Shown here piece after piece: positions 8,440-20,592 of a DNA stretch of 51,764 nucleotides. How positions within the stretch are numbered: the first letter of the stretch is position 1; the number at the start of each line of letters is the position of its first letter. The stretch is taken from positions 78,272,149 to 78,323,912 of the forward strand of contig JBOZIK010000001.1 in assembly GCA_051453625.1 (NCBI GenBank), in the 5' to 3' direction. The notes under the pieces were generated by a model, which was not told where the DNA came from, made no database searches, and was given only the letters and a program-made list of their open reading frames with translations. This DNA is from Welwitschia mirabilis. Taxonomy: Eukaryota > Gnetophyta > Gnetopsida > Welwitschiales. The position numbers were made by a program, and so were the translations under genes.

Positions 8440-11164
8440 AAGCAACAGAAGGTTCTAGTGCTTCTCTTGGATGACCATCGACAAAATTATATGAATTATT
8501 TATGGAGAGGTTTATAGAGGCTGGAGCAATTTATAAATTATGAACTAAAAAGGGCAAAATATATAAAAAGTATTCTTAACCTCCATGAATGAATTAATTC
8601 ATCCCAAATTGTATAAACTAATGAAGGAAATGCCATAAAAATTTATTTCTATTAAAATAGTGGGCATTGATTAAGTAGAAAAAATTGAGGCCTAAACTAA
8701 AATTTCATGATGCTAGATGTGTAGAGTGTATTTCAATGATCATTTTAACTATAAAAATGCTTAGGTTTCACTAAACGATATAAGAGAAATTTGAGGTCAA
8801 AGATAAAAACCTAGTTTTACCTTATAAAATGCAAAAACACTCATATCTCATACAATAGTTGGTGAAATTCAACATCGTTTGAACTAGAATAAAGATCACA
8901 AAAAAAACTAATGATATCATGTAAAAATGACATTTAGAAATCCAAAAAATGGAATAAATGAGGAAAAATAAACATAAAAAATGGACTCATACCTCATTTG
9001 TATAAAAATAGATCAAATCACAGATCTAGAATGCGAATTTGAGTGGAAATTGTTATGTGGAGGGAGGTGGAAATCAGATCAATAGTTTAGGATTAAGAAT
9101 GTACTAAAATAGTGTAAAAATGAAGAAAAATAGCATAGAAAAGATTCTCTCATATAGGTTAAACTACCATCCACCAATGTCATCTAAATGACAAACCTAA
9201 GATGATTGATAGGTAATGGGAAATAGTCATCTACTTGTGTTGTCTAGATAACCATGACGGACAATACATTTTATTAAGAAGAAATGCATTATCATCATAT
9301 AGATATATCATATGCATTATCTTCATCCAGATGTATCATCCAAATGACTAAACTGGATGACAGTTTTCATAAATTGGATATAATTAAGTTTAGGGTAAAA
9401 GATGGAAAAAGAACATAAATGGAATCTAATATAGTGTTTAATTAATAAAAGTATAAAAATAGAAGCTAGAAGCATAGTGAGGAATAAGAGATGATAAGGG
9501 TGTTTATCATCTTCCTTTATCGTCCAAACGATAGAATAGGATGACATGCCTTTGAAGCTTAAAAAGTATCATATTTAGGCAGAGGTAGGTAGAATCACAT
9601 AACATAAATCAAAGTAGATCTTACATGATAGATAAAGTTCAAAACTAAAGGTTGACATAAGACCTAGATCTAGGAATCCTAATAACTCCATCATCTACCT
9701 ATGTCATTTAGATGACATAGGTGGACAATGACTCAAATAACATGAAATTTGGTTAGAAGCAAGATAGGTTAATTATCAAGGCTAAAGATCCCTTAAAAAT
9801 GCTTTACCACTTTAAATAGGTAATAGATAAAGGTCAAGAGTGATCATAATAGTTGAAATCAATCAAGAAAAAGTGATTGATTCAAGAAACAAGTAAGGTA
9901 GAAGAGTCAATAAAGTAAGGGAGGATCATGTACGTGCTTACTAGGTTGGTCACAAATGGAAAATGTGGATTGAAGAGTAGAAGTACATAATGGATATTGA
10001 ATTGTAAAATAGTAGATATGGTTAAGAACAAGATTAATGTGGAGATAATCAAGTACATGAAAGCAATAAGTAGATTAGAAAATGATAAGATCTTAATTAT
10101 TGCATTTAAAAAAGTAAGAAGAATGACTTTGAGAAAAGCAATTAACCAATTGAGAAAATAAAAAATGAAGATGGATAAAATGGAACATGGATACGATTAC
10201 TATATTGTCCTAAATACTAATTTAGTAATAATTATTTGTTAAAGTTATAAAATTACTTAATTATTAATGCATAACTTAAAATACCATAAAGTACCTCTTA
10301 ATGATGTAATGATTATGATATCATCAAGTGATTATTTTGAAAGTAATCAATGTAATGTCAGGACTAAAATTTAATCCAATCATTAGCTATAACAATCATG
10401 ATTCCTTAACAAAGTATCATTCCATTATTAATATGAATTTCTCACAAAGTAATTACCTCACAATGATGGAAAGTCAAGTCAATAGGGTGTTGAAAAACAT
10501 CATTCATCATGATGAAGGGAGTGCAACTACTACCAAGAGAGTAAGAATCTACAAGCCAAAGCTAGATTATGGCTAACTCTATGATGGATCTCACATAGCT
10601 ACCATATCATACTACCAAATCCATATTAGGAAAATTTACCCTAGTGCACTTGTAGTAGGACATCATAGAATAGTGAATAAGGTTCGATTTCATTTTATTA
10701 TTATTTTTCTCTTGCTTTTCACTTTTTTTAATTTATCAAATGACTTTGAGATCTATTTTTAAAACATTGATTGATCATGAGAATGATAAATTACAAGGGC
10801 CTGATTGAAAACAAGCATCATCTTTGACATAATTAATACTTAAATAAAATAAGATAGACGTTAGAGCTCATAGACATGGGAATGTCTTAATATTGGCAAA
10901 AATCCAATTTTATCACTTTAGATGCCTAAAGTAAAGGATTACTTTCCATGGTGATACATATGGAATTGGACATGAATCAACTTAAAGATAATCAAGTAAT
11001 AGCATAACTTAAATCAAATACTCTAGCTTAGTAAGAATCTAAACAATGGAAAAAGGAAGATTTGCCTTTTCATTAAGAGGATCTTCCAAGTTAATTGGTT
11101 CTACCAAGTTCATGACATAGGTGCAATCATCAAGTAAAGTATAAAGTTTAAGCCTTTATTAGTT
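8440..11164 (-). other. Long non-coding 3' region of gypsy-1 (downstream of pol)
   Basis: No domain was recognised on either strand. Between about 9165 and 9740 there are repeated, partly palindromic words of the TCATCYNGATGA/GTCATTTAGATGAC type. Athila elements normally have a long region between pol and the 3' LTR, sometimes with an env-like ORF; none is visible here. A 3' LTR could not be delimited. Confidence 0.5.
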
Positions 11165-14100
11165 AACTTTTTGAATTTCATTGGTATGTAGATTGAAAAT
11201 CTCAATAGTGGCATTAGTATTTACATTTTATACAAGATATGAACCTATCCATCTAGAGGTCAACTTGTTCTACAAAAGATGCACTCAAGTATTATATAAC
11301 AAGGCCAATTCATCTAGTTTTAAGGATTTACGAATTAGATTTTTTATCATGTTTAAATTTTATTTGGGCTTTATGAATGAGTTGGCAGTGGATAGCACTA
11401 GTGCATTTTTCAAGATGTTGGAGTTATTCAAATATATAGTGAATATTCTCATCATTTTTTAAGACATCAACCTAATGGATAGTTTAATAAGAATTATAAT
11501 AAACCTTGTATGGAAGGACACAAGTCTTATCACATACAAGGTAATAAGGTAAAAAATCAAGTGAATTTTCTCCAAGTGGTATGTTAGGCCCAAAGCACAT
11601 CATTAAATTTTAGAGATCAAGTTTTCTTGATCTCCCTATAGGTGAGTTTTTAGAGCATTTTTTTAATCTTACTTTTGGCATCTTTAGCTTAATATTTATG
11701 TGGAGGTAATGGGAACTAATAATTCTATGTCTAATTACCATAAAAAGAAGTAGTTTTCTAAGAATCTTGTTTATGAAATGAGTAACTTCAGAAAATATTA
11801 CACTTAAGAAGAAAATAGCATATAATTTTGGCATCATTTGTATGAGTAAGAATTACTTCAACCCATTTGGTGACATAATCCATAGCTACTAAGATGTAGT
11901 TATGATTACAAGAAAATGGTTTGAGTGGGCCTATGAAGTCTATATGCTAATAATCAAAAGGTTAACACTCAAGAATAGGTTGTAAGGGCATATCTTGGGA
12001 TTTAGTTAGGCTACCAAAACATTGACAAGAATATCTTCTTAAAAAGTAAAAGAAATCTTTTAAAATATTTGATAAATAAAATTCAGAATGTAAGATTTTT
12101 ATGGTATTGTTTTAGCCATTAAGGTGACCTCCACAAATACCACTATGGTGAATAGAAATAATTTCATTTTATTCCCACTTTAGCACATATTTATGCATAA
12201 TTTGATCTTTTCATCTTAAATGTGTGGTTCAATCCATTCATAATTCCTTGTTCTATGGAGAAAATATTTTCTTTTATTTGAAGTCTAATGTTGGGAAGTT
12301 CTTAAGGTAATAAGATAGTTGATAATAATAGATACCATGGAGAAAGGGGTTAACAGAAACAAAGTAAAGGGATTTAATAGAAAATAATTTTTCATCTAGA
12401 AAAGAGTCATCTATTAGAATATTAGAAGAGAGATGAAGAAGTTTCGAATCATGAGGTAATCTTAAAAGATGATTAATGATACAATTATGTTTTTCTTAAG
12501 TTTTTGCATTAAGAGTATTCATATAATTAATATTTTATTAGAATATTTCTAGATTACAGAATAGTATATGGTAGCATGATTGGTGTAAACATTATTATCA
12601 AAGCCAAGAAGATAATGTCAAAGTTTATCAAGGTAAAATATTATTACAAGCATTTCTTTTTTATTAGTAGTGTAATTAAGTTAAGCACAATAGAGGGTCT
12701 TACTACTTTAGTAAACAACCTTATACCGTTCTCATGTTTTTGCCTTAAGACACCATCTATGATCACACTATTAGCATTACATAGGATTTCAAATTCTTTG
12801 TTCCAATCAGGACCTCATACTATAGTTTTGAAGGTGATTTTGTCCTTAAGATGTTCAAAGGTAAGTTGAATATTTTTATTCCACATGAACTTAGCATATT
12901 TTCCTAAAAGATCATGAAGAGGTTTGTAAATCTTCGCATAGTCTTTAATGAATCTTCTGTAAAAATCAACATAACCAGAGAAGGACCTAATTTCTTTGAC
13001 ATTAGTTGAAGGAGGTAGATTTTTTATAATATCTATTTTAGTTATGTTCATTCTAATTCATCTACTAGATATGTAATGTCCCAATACAATTTCATCTCTC
13101 ACAAGAAAATAATTTTTTTCCTTCAAATAAGATGGAAACAAACTTTTCATACATTTATCAAGGAAACTTTCTAGTCTTTCTAAGGTTTTCTCAAAAAAAA
13201 AACCAAATATAGAGAATCTATTTATAAAGATATCAATAGATTGAAAGGTTTTAAGTGCATTACATAAATTAAAGGGAATTATTCTAAAAGAAAAGGTATC
13301 AAAAGGGAAAGTAAAGGTTGTTTTCTATTGTTCTTCATTAACTATGCATATTTGATTATATCCACTATACTCATCAAGAAAGCAATAGTGTGAATGACCT
13401 TAGATTATATTAAGAACTTAATAAAAAAGGGGGCAAAGGACAATGATCTTTTTTAGTAACATCATTGAGTTTTTGGAAATCAATACACACTCATCACTTT
13501 CCATTCTCTTTAGGTACTATAGTAAGAGGCCTAATCCATTCACTATAAAAAATGGTATAAATGATACCAAGATCCATAATTTTCATAATTTTCTCTTTGA
13601 TTATGTTCTAAAGAGTTAGATTAAGACATCTGTAAGATTACTTGATGAGTTTAGCATTTTCTAACATTTTCTAAAGAAAACATTATGGTAACATCTTTAT
13701 GGATCTAAGAAAAATCATTCATTTTAGAAGAAAGAAGTTGAATGAAAGATTTTCCTTAGGAAAGAAAGAAACAATAATTTATAATTAAATGATTGTACAA
13801 GTGATCATGTTAAAAGATATATTTAATCCCATTTAGTAATTCCTTAAGTTGACGTTCAAAAGTATCTCTAATGAAAGTAAAACAACCATCTTATTGAAAT
13901 ACCTTTTTAATGGATCTAATATGGTAAAAATTTAAATTTAGAAAGGGATTTAATATCTTCATATATTTCATCAAAAGTAATGCATGAGAGATTGTTGTTA
14001 AGGTTGCAAGGATTGAAGGAGTTTAAATTTTCTAAGATTTAACTACATTCATTATGATCATCAAACAAAGTTTAATATTTCAAAGTGATAAGAATTTCCT

Positions 14101-14620
14101 CAATGAAGTGATGTTAGTAAAGTATGGAATATTTAATTTGTTGTTTTAAATCAAACTCATCTTTCATGTATTTTTATATAGCATCAAAGACTTTAATGCT
14201 AAACATCTGTTTCCTACATGACACTCCATCATTCTCATGTGTGTATCTATAACACATGGGGATGTCACACAAAAAGCTCTTCTCTAGAAGCAAAGGATAT
14301 CCTCCATTATGTTTTACCTCAATGATTACTATATCTATTGGATGAAAGGCTTCTTTAATATAAATCATGTAAGTCCTTAATAATTCTAGTAAGTCTTTTA
14401 ATAAATGAATTAGCCAATTCCAACACACTTTTAGTAGGCTATATTCTACTATTCAAATCAAACTTATTAAAAGTATTAAGTGGCATAATGCTAAAACTTG
14501 TTCCTATATCAATTAAAGCTTTCTTAATCTTCTTGTTACCTTTCAAAATAACACTAATCATGGTAACCCCTATCTTTCTAAACTTAGGACATTTTTTCAT
14601 CACCAAGTTGGAAAGGGATT
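11165..14620 (-). pseudogene. gypsy-1 pol: protease, reverse transcriptase, RNase H and integrase, broken
   Basis: On the minus strand from 14620 leftward. Protease: KKALIDIGTSFSIMPLNTF, with the active-site triad as DIGT (RC of 14499-14510), then VIIEVKHNGGYPLLLEKSFL and FSIKVFDAI. RT: EWIRPLTIVPKENGK, VCIDFQKLNDVTKKDHCPLP, CFLDEYSGYNQI and FRIIPFNLCNALKTFQ. The place of the catalytic FxDD box reads FINRF (RC of 13214-13228), so both aspartates are lost. RT-RNase H link: STNVKEIRSFSGYVDFYRRF at about 12950-13010, followed by a degenerate RNase H. Integrase: HIDFIGPLKPFSCNHNYILV, MDYVTKWVEV and THFINK (about 11.6-12.05 kb), then a GPF-like C-terminal module, LTSRWIGSYLV. Many in-frame stops and frame changes make it non-functional. 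The family assignment is very safe; the lineage call (Athila) is from remembered motifs. Confidence 0.93.
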
Positions 14621-15329
14621 AGATAATAAAGATTCTACTAGGAATGGATTTCTTTTGCTTTTTCTTAACTAAATCCTTTCATATTTTATTGTACTTAGGC
14701 TTATCTTATAATATTTTTCAAAATGACAAGTCGATGCTAATATCTTTCATGATGACCTTAAGATAATCATCATAAGTTGGATTAGTTTTTAATCTTTAAA
14801 GCCAACAAGTGGCTAGATTATTTCCTTTATCATCTTTGGTTAAATTATTATTATTGGATTTAACTTTAGAATTGGAAGAAAATCTAGGTTACTAGAGGAT
14901 TTCTATGTCATCTTCATTAGTTATACCCTTGTCTTAGTTATAAGAAGTGAAGACTTCTCCTTGAGTAGTGGTATCATGTTTACTTATTATCACTATTTTC
15001 TAATATTTCTTCACATCATTAGGATTTGGAGTAGTTTGAGTTGAAAGCTAACCCTAAGCTCTTTGATTCCTAGCATGGTTTATTGAAGGTGTCTATAAGG
15101 TTTTCAATTTTCTTATTTTGATTTTATAAATTATTATTGATGTTTTCATGCATCTTTTTCAACTCTTTAATGAAATCTCTAAGGGAATCATTTATATTAT
15201 ATTAAAAAATTTAGACTAAAAGTTTTATTTTTAAACCTATTAGTAAAAGAGGGGTTGAAGTTTATTGAAAATTCATTATTCCTTAGCTAATATTTTTGAT
15301 TACTTCTAAATGTATTTGGCCTTTGATTG
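14621..15329 (-). other. gypsy-1 gag-protease linker
   Basis: Low-complexity, heavily mutated stretch between the protease and the gag zinc knuckle. Athila-type elements have a long acidic/Lys-rich linker here; the corresponding part of gypsy-2 (51400-51560) still shows a VTRSGQ phrase and an acidic run. No domain can be claimed within this piece. Confidence 0.4.
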
Positions 15330-16620
15330 AATGCACAAGCTTCCTCATAAATCATTTCTCTACAAGTTGGTAAGCTAGGACATTCCTTGATAGAATGAGA
15401 GTCATCTTCACATATATTACAATGAGAATAAGAAGTTGAAGGATGAGATTATTGATTTAGCATTTTAGTATTAACCAAAGATTTCATGTAGCTATCCAAG
15501 TTGCTAGTAATACCCCTAATCATACTGTTGGAGTTGGATTTCTATCCATGTTAAATCTTTTTTTAACTCTTTAAGCATTTAACCTACAATTCTTTCCTCC
15601 TTTGAAGTTGCTTTTGGTTATGTTTGTCTTGTATTCACTACTTCCTCCAAAAATTTCAAGCATCATTCAAAGTTAACTTAACAAAATTTCCTTAAATGAA
15701 AAATCCACTAGTTTCTTCATTTGACAATTCAACCCACTATAGCAGTGATCAATAACTTCTTCTTTACAAAACGCATCTACTCAGTTGGATGCGATAACTA
15801 TTAAGAACGTTTTCTAGGTTGTGGAATAATCCTCATGAGGGAGTTGTGAAAAGTTGATCATCTCATTTTTTCTTCTCCTCATGATTATTTCACTAATGAA
15901 CCTTTTAAAGAAATCATCTTGCACTTGGTCTCACGTCTTAAGGCTTTTGTAGGAAATCATCTTAAGCCAATTCTTAGCCTTGCCTCTAAGGGTGAAGGAA
16001 AAGATGATTATATAGATCCTATTAAAAATATTTTTCTTCCAATTTCTAGATGTAAGAATGAGTTATTCCATTTCAACTAAGTTTGGGAAGGGTTTTACCC
16101 ATCTTAATCTAAAAATGTTGGATATGCATTTAGGTTCTTAAGTTTTACATCATCTCTAGGTGGTAAGTTTTACATCCTTCTATTTCATCTATTAGTAATG
16201 ATATCTCTAAGAGTTTGAGATGTATTAGAAAATAATGCCATTTTTGAAGGATTTTTTTTGTAATTATTAGATGAAATAGAAGGATTAAAAGAAGGAGAGT
16301 TATGAGGTATATAATTTTGACAAGGAGTTATAGGTGAGGAGGGTTTATCAGAAAAGGTTTCTTGAGAAGAAAAGTTTTAATTTTTATCAAAATTAGGATT
16401 ATTTTAAAACATTTTTAAAGGTGTAAATGTGGGCATGTGTGATTAAGAAATTATAAATTCTTGAAAATTGTTTTGCTTAATTCTAGAAATAAATTTTTTT
16501 TTCTTACCTCAAGTTATTAAATTAGAATCCATCAAAACGTCTTTGATTGCTTCTTTTAGAAATATCGTTTCTGTTATGTGTTTTTTCTTTTAATTAGTAT
16601 TTATCCTTTTCCTGCATCAT
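15330..16620 (-). pseudogene. gypsy-1 gag with zinc knuckle, broken
   Basis: The likely start is the ATG at 16620 (minus), giving MMQEKDKY and a charged, helix-prone N-terminus like that of gypsy-2. Further in are PPRDDVKLKNLNAYPTF, FSFTLRGKAKNWLKMIS (core of the retrotransposon gag domain) and FFKRFISEIIMRRRKNEMIN. The zinc knuckle CNICEDDSHSIKEC (RC of 15380-15421) keeps all four CX2CX4HX4C ligands and is followed by PSLPTCREMIYEEACAFNQ. Stops (TAG, TGA, TAA) recur through the frame. Gag would form the virus-like particle and bind RNA; this copy cannot encode a full protein. Confidence 0.88.
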
Positions 16621-17140
16621 TAAAAGATGTTAAACAAACTTTTATACATTCAATTAGCATTAATCACTAGGATAACCCAAAGATGCAAGGGGTAGACTCC
16701 ACCAAATGAATACATAAATTAGTTAAATCACAAAAAGTGCAAAGTGTAGGCCAAATTTATTATAAATAATGTGGTAATCACTACAATCATACAAAGTGCA
16801 AGGGTAGATATAACATGAAGTGATAATCTTCTTATTAAGAGATTAGATTGAGAATGATTATATATCAAAAGAAAAAAAGTAGGCCTAAAATATTTTTCAA
16901 GAGTAAATTACTAAAAATTAAAGAAACTAAAATTATGAGAAAAGAATAATACATCACATCCAAATTAGAATGATTAAGTAAATACTTGTAAACCCCAAAA
17001 GGTAGTCAAGTGCTCACAAGTACATCCAAATTGAGAGTAAAGTATAATACTATACAAATAAGTAACTTAAAAATTTAAAGATACTTACTTAAGTAATGAT
17101 GATCTTTGAAATTCCTTAAAGCCCTTCCTAGTAAGAGTGA
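16621..17140 (-). other. gypsy-1 leader and decayed primer-binding site
   Basis: Non-coding sequence between gag and the 5' LTR. At about 17110-17140 the minus strand reads TTGTCACTCTTACTAGGAAG followed by GGCTTTAAGGA, which lines up with the better-preserved gypsy-2 PBS and downstream bases (TTGCAACCATTTCCAGGGA, then GGCTATTAAGGA). This alignment fixes orientation and the LTR side; the exact PBS edges are blurred by mutation. Confidence 0.55.
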
Positions 17141-18300
17141 CAAGATATTGATGGGTGAAGTATGTCCTTTAATTTCAATTGCTTATTTAATTAATATCTT
17201 GAAGTAAATTAATGTCTAATTCACATGATCACATACTAGTACAGGATGTCAATCTAATTGTCATAAACTAGTGAGGAATTTAATAGAATGTTAGAAGATT
17301 GATTTATATAATAAAGAGAGAGACAACTTATATTTTTCTAATAATTCCACTATAAAAACTAAAATGAAATAGCAATTCAATGAAATGAAGTAAAAATAAG
17401 GATGAGATATAATGACATGTAAATGCAATTCACCATGCAATGTAATTAATCAACTTTTCCCAATCTATTATCACCTAGATTAGTTCTTATAATCTATATC
17501 ACTCACAAGTTAAACATAAATTAACTTAAATTAAAAATTCACTTATAATCAAGATAAAGTATAAGGAAGAGAAGAGAAATCAAATTAATAGAATAATTTA
17601 ATAAATCTCTATTAACCAGTCAAATTTTCAAACATCCACTTTCAAGTAAAGACTCCTTAATAGAGGATTCTCTATGCACAACCAAGGAAGCCCTTCTTAC
17701 AAGTAGGATAGATCCATTTACCCATTTAATCTTCAATGTAACAAGATTAATATGCATCAAGGATGTTAAAATTAATGTCTAAGAAGGTATTTATAGTTTT
17801 TGAGCTTGTATTTAGTGTCATCAAAGGATGTAACATGGAAGAGCATGATCGAAACTAAATCTTTGATGATGATTAATTAAATTTTAATAAATATCTAATA
17901 ATCATCCATTAGTGTTCTCCCAACGACATGATAGATGAGAGGGATAACTTATTATTACTACATGATAGGTTACATTCTAGTGATGAATTTGCTAACAATT
18001 ATCTAATAGTATTATCTAGATGACCATGTGGACAACAGAGCTGAAGTGAGGTATTCTTTGATTTATATCTCTAACATTTTTCTCCTAGTCTTATCTAGAT
18101 GATAAGATGAATGACACTACTCTTAATCTTTCATCACTTTTGGTAACCATTAGTCTATGATGTTTCTTATGTTGGAATTAACCCTTAGACATCATCTTGA
18201 TTTATCTTAATTCTTCAAATGGTATTGCAATATAGAAGATAAGATAACTCCTAAGTTTGATTATGACAAATTAATTTCTATAGCATCATACTCCATGTGA
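17141..18300 (-). repeat. Probable 5' LTR of gypsy-1
   Basis: Lies just upstream (minus sense) of the PBS. It contains a good TATA box, CTATAAATA (RC of 17788-17796). Its terminal part shares a phrase with the gypsy-2 LTR (TACTAGTATG versus TACTAGTGTG at a similar distance from the PBS). TCTAGATGACC/ATCTAGATGAT palindromes lie at 18010-18100. The outer end is not resolved and the partner LTR was not found. Confidence 0.5.
17788..17796 (-). promoter_or_regulatory. TATA box of the gypsy-1 5' LTR
   Basis: Minus strand CTATAAATA in the LTR region, about 650 bp upstream of the PBS, as expected for an LTR promoter. Confidence 0.5.
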
Positions 18301-19975
18301 TACGGTAAAAATGGACAAATCCTCAAACATATCTAGAAGGAATTATTTTTTTAAAAAGTAACATGTTTTACAATCCTCATAATGGATTATCAAAATCATC
18401 ACTATTCTTAGAAATCTTGTCTAATTATCCTAAAATACAATCTCCAAAATACCGTTAAATAAGGCCAATTTGTATCTAAATAATAAACAACCTAATATTA
18501 TTAATTCATACAAATACTTAGTATTATAATGTTCTTCAAACTATAAAAGAAATCAATGTATATCATAAAGAGTTGTCAATGGGTGAAATGCTCTTTATGA
18601 TGTAAAGAGAACATGTAAGGGTAAAAACTTTTGATCATAAAAGGTACGAAAATATTATGTCATAATATTAAGCAATTAGTATAACGTTCTAAAATCCATA
18701 ATAGAAAACTTCTAATTTATTTTTGATACTAAAGTATAATGTTGTAAAATTTTAACCCAAAATCTAAAAACGTTACTTAATTTAACCATCTCTACTGGTA
18801 AGATACTTAAGAATTATTTTTTTATAAATAATAAATAACATTATTTCAAATATATAATCTATGGCTTAAATTAAAGGTACAAAAAATTCCATAAAACACC
18901 ATATAGACATATAACCTTTGCATTAAGGAGAGCAAATAAATACTTATAATCCTTCAAATTTTCAAATGAAATAAATACATTGAAAATATATTCATATAAC
19001 TATAACACATCCTTGAAATAAATATGAGTACAATAACCATGTTTACATCACAATTTATTAGGACATCTAAGGTCCTTCAAATAAATGCATACATCTAAAA
19101 AACAAGTATGTACATCTAAAAAACAAGTATGCAAATAGCACTTAAGTCATCTTGCATTAGCTAGCTTATCCCGAGATCTTATTTTGTAGTAGGTCCTACA
19201 CATGTAAGCATGGCATAAGAACTATAATCTTCATAGTTCCTAGTATGGTTCATGGTAAGGTTTAGATAAGATGATTTCAAGCACAAGACAAGATTCTCAA
19301 GAAGAATCAAAATGTAATCAAGACCTCATACAAATTTTAGTAATCCAGATGCACATATCCAAGTTTTAGTAATTGAAGAATGTACAATGAATAGAATGCC
19401 CTGTCAGAAGGGTGTTAAAAATACCTATTTATCTAAAGGTTTATTCCTATGGTCAATAATGACCCTTTAGATGGGATAAACCCTTTGAAGCCCCAAAGAC
19501 ATCATGTCATGCACAACTAGATAGGGCATAAAAATCACCTTGATTACTCTGATAGCTTACTCCCATGGCCAATAGGAGTCCCTTAGGTGGCACATCCTTG
19601 AAGTCACATAATTTGATCACTTAATAAAACTTAAATAATAGAATTAATTCATGGTCAAGATATTACATGCGTAAGAAGAGACTTACAAGATTAATTAAGA
19701 AAAGAAGAAAATCCATGAAACATGTAAGTGATGCAAGAATTAATTGGGACATATAGGAAATAAATGAAAGCCAAAACCATACAAGAGAATATAACAAGCC
19801 TAAAAACCATACAAGAAATTAGATTAATCCATAAACCATGTTGAATTTAAAATGAAGACTCAAGATCTTGTAAAAATTGCAGTCTCTAAGGTTTTTCCAA
19901 GTTTCAAGTTGAAGTCTCTAAGATTCGATAGCAAAAGCTTTCTTAAAGATATGAAATAAGAAGAGAAGAATTTTT

Positions 19976-19984
19976 TATTTATAG
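19976..19984 (-). promoter_or_regulatory. TATA box of X LTR copy A
   Basis: Minus strand CTATAAATA. The same position in the other X-family copies has CTATAAATA at 27659-27667, 29020-29028 and 36973-36981, so it is a conserved LTR promoter element. Confidence 0.7.
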
Positions 19985-20042
19985 AAGAGGATGTAGGATG
20001 TGAAAAAGACATAGAAAAGGGAAGAGACATCATTATAAAAAA

Positions 20043-20153
20043 GGGTGGTAAAAGTGGTGAAGGTGGTAGAAGTGATGGAGGTGATGGAAAAGGTGATGGA
20101 GGTAATAAGTGTGTTGGAAGTGGTGGAAGTAATGAAGGTGATGGAAGTGGTAA
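20043..20153 (-). repeat. Degenerate 9-bp minisatellite in X LTR (copy A)
   Basis: On the plus strand, repeats of GGTGGAAGT/GGTGATGGA type; on the LTR's own strand, ACTTCCACC. It sits about 60 bp upstream of the TATA box in U3. Equivalent arrays of different length are at 27711-27786, 29076-29134 and 37041-37165. Confidence 0.85.
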
Positions 20154-20575
20154 GGATTCCATTACCTTGCAAACCCACTGGGTCTAATAAATAATTATTA
20201 TGCTCACCATAAATAATAAATAATAAATGAGACAGTAGCAGCAATAATAAAATATTCCATAAATATGGTAGTAATTACAATTAAAGATATTCTTTAACAT
20301 TTACTGAAAGTAAAGAAAAATAAAATAACTCTAGACATTAAGCATCTTCATTCATAATAATTACAAATCCACAACTTAGTAGTATTTTCTAGAATAAAGC
20401 CAAAGCATTAATTACAACTATTACATAAAATAATTATGGAACTATTAGTTATTAAAGAAAACATTTAAGAATTAATATAAAATATTATCCTTATAAAATT
20501 TCATATTTTCTTTTAACTTATTTATCAAAAAATTTTAAACTTAAACCTTGATCGTTAAAAATTTGGGACATGACA

Positions 20576-20592
20576 TTTCTCCACTCCTTAAG
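20576..20592 (-). other. Polypurine tract of element X
   Basis: Minus strand CTTAAGGAGTGGAGAAA immediately precedes the LTR start TGTCATG. It identifies copy A as the 3' LTR and shows that the interior lies to its right. Confidence 0.75.

Larger units (their letters stand above)
8440..18679 (-). mobile_element. Athila-like Ty3-gypsy retrotransposon 'gypsy-1', decayed
   Basis: Reading the minus strand from right to left: 5' LTR region with TATA box, decayed PBS, leader, gag, protease, RT, RNase H, integrase, then a long non-coding 3' region. Domain order PR-RT-RH-IN is that of Ty3-gypsy. The gag zinc knuckle, the RT text and the long space after integrase favour the Athila lineage. The outer limits are uncertain: the left end lies in or beyond the N gap, and the right end lies somewhere between about 18.1 kb and the start of the next LTR at 18680. 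No LTR pair or target duplication could be matched. Confidence 0.85.
18680..20575 (-). repeat. 3' LTR of element X (copy A)
   Basis: In minus sense it begins TGTCATGTCCC (RC ending at 20575) and ends near 18680. It shares long colinear similarity with 35718-37586, and partial similarity with 26740-27798 and 28258-29566. TATA box CTATAAATA is the RC of 19976-19984. A GGTGGAAGT-type minisatellite lies at 20043-20153. Apparent Pro/Ser/Leu-rich ORFs here are translations of that minisatellite, not genes. Confidence 0.85.

Noticed and set aside
7525-8517. Long ORFs across 7.5-8.5 kb and 47.4-48.5 kb
   Set aside because: They consist almost entirely of unknown residues from N gaps.
11181-11462. 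Plus-strand 93-codon ORF
   Set aside because: It is the antisense shadow of the integrase C-terminal region of gypsy-1, whose minus-strand motifs are clear.
19860-20244. Pro/Ser/Leu- and Thr/Ile-rich minus-strand ORFs
   Set aside because: Both are translations of the 9-bp LTR minisatellite in different frames; the repeat, not selection, keeps them open.
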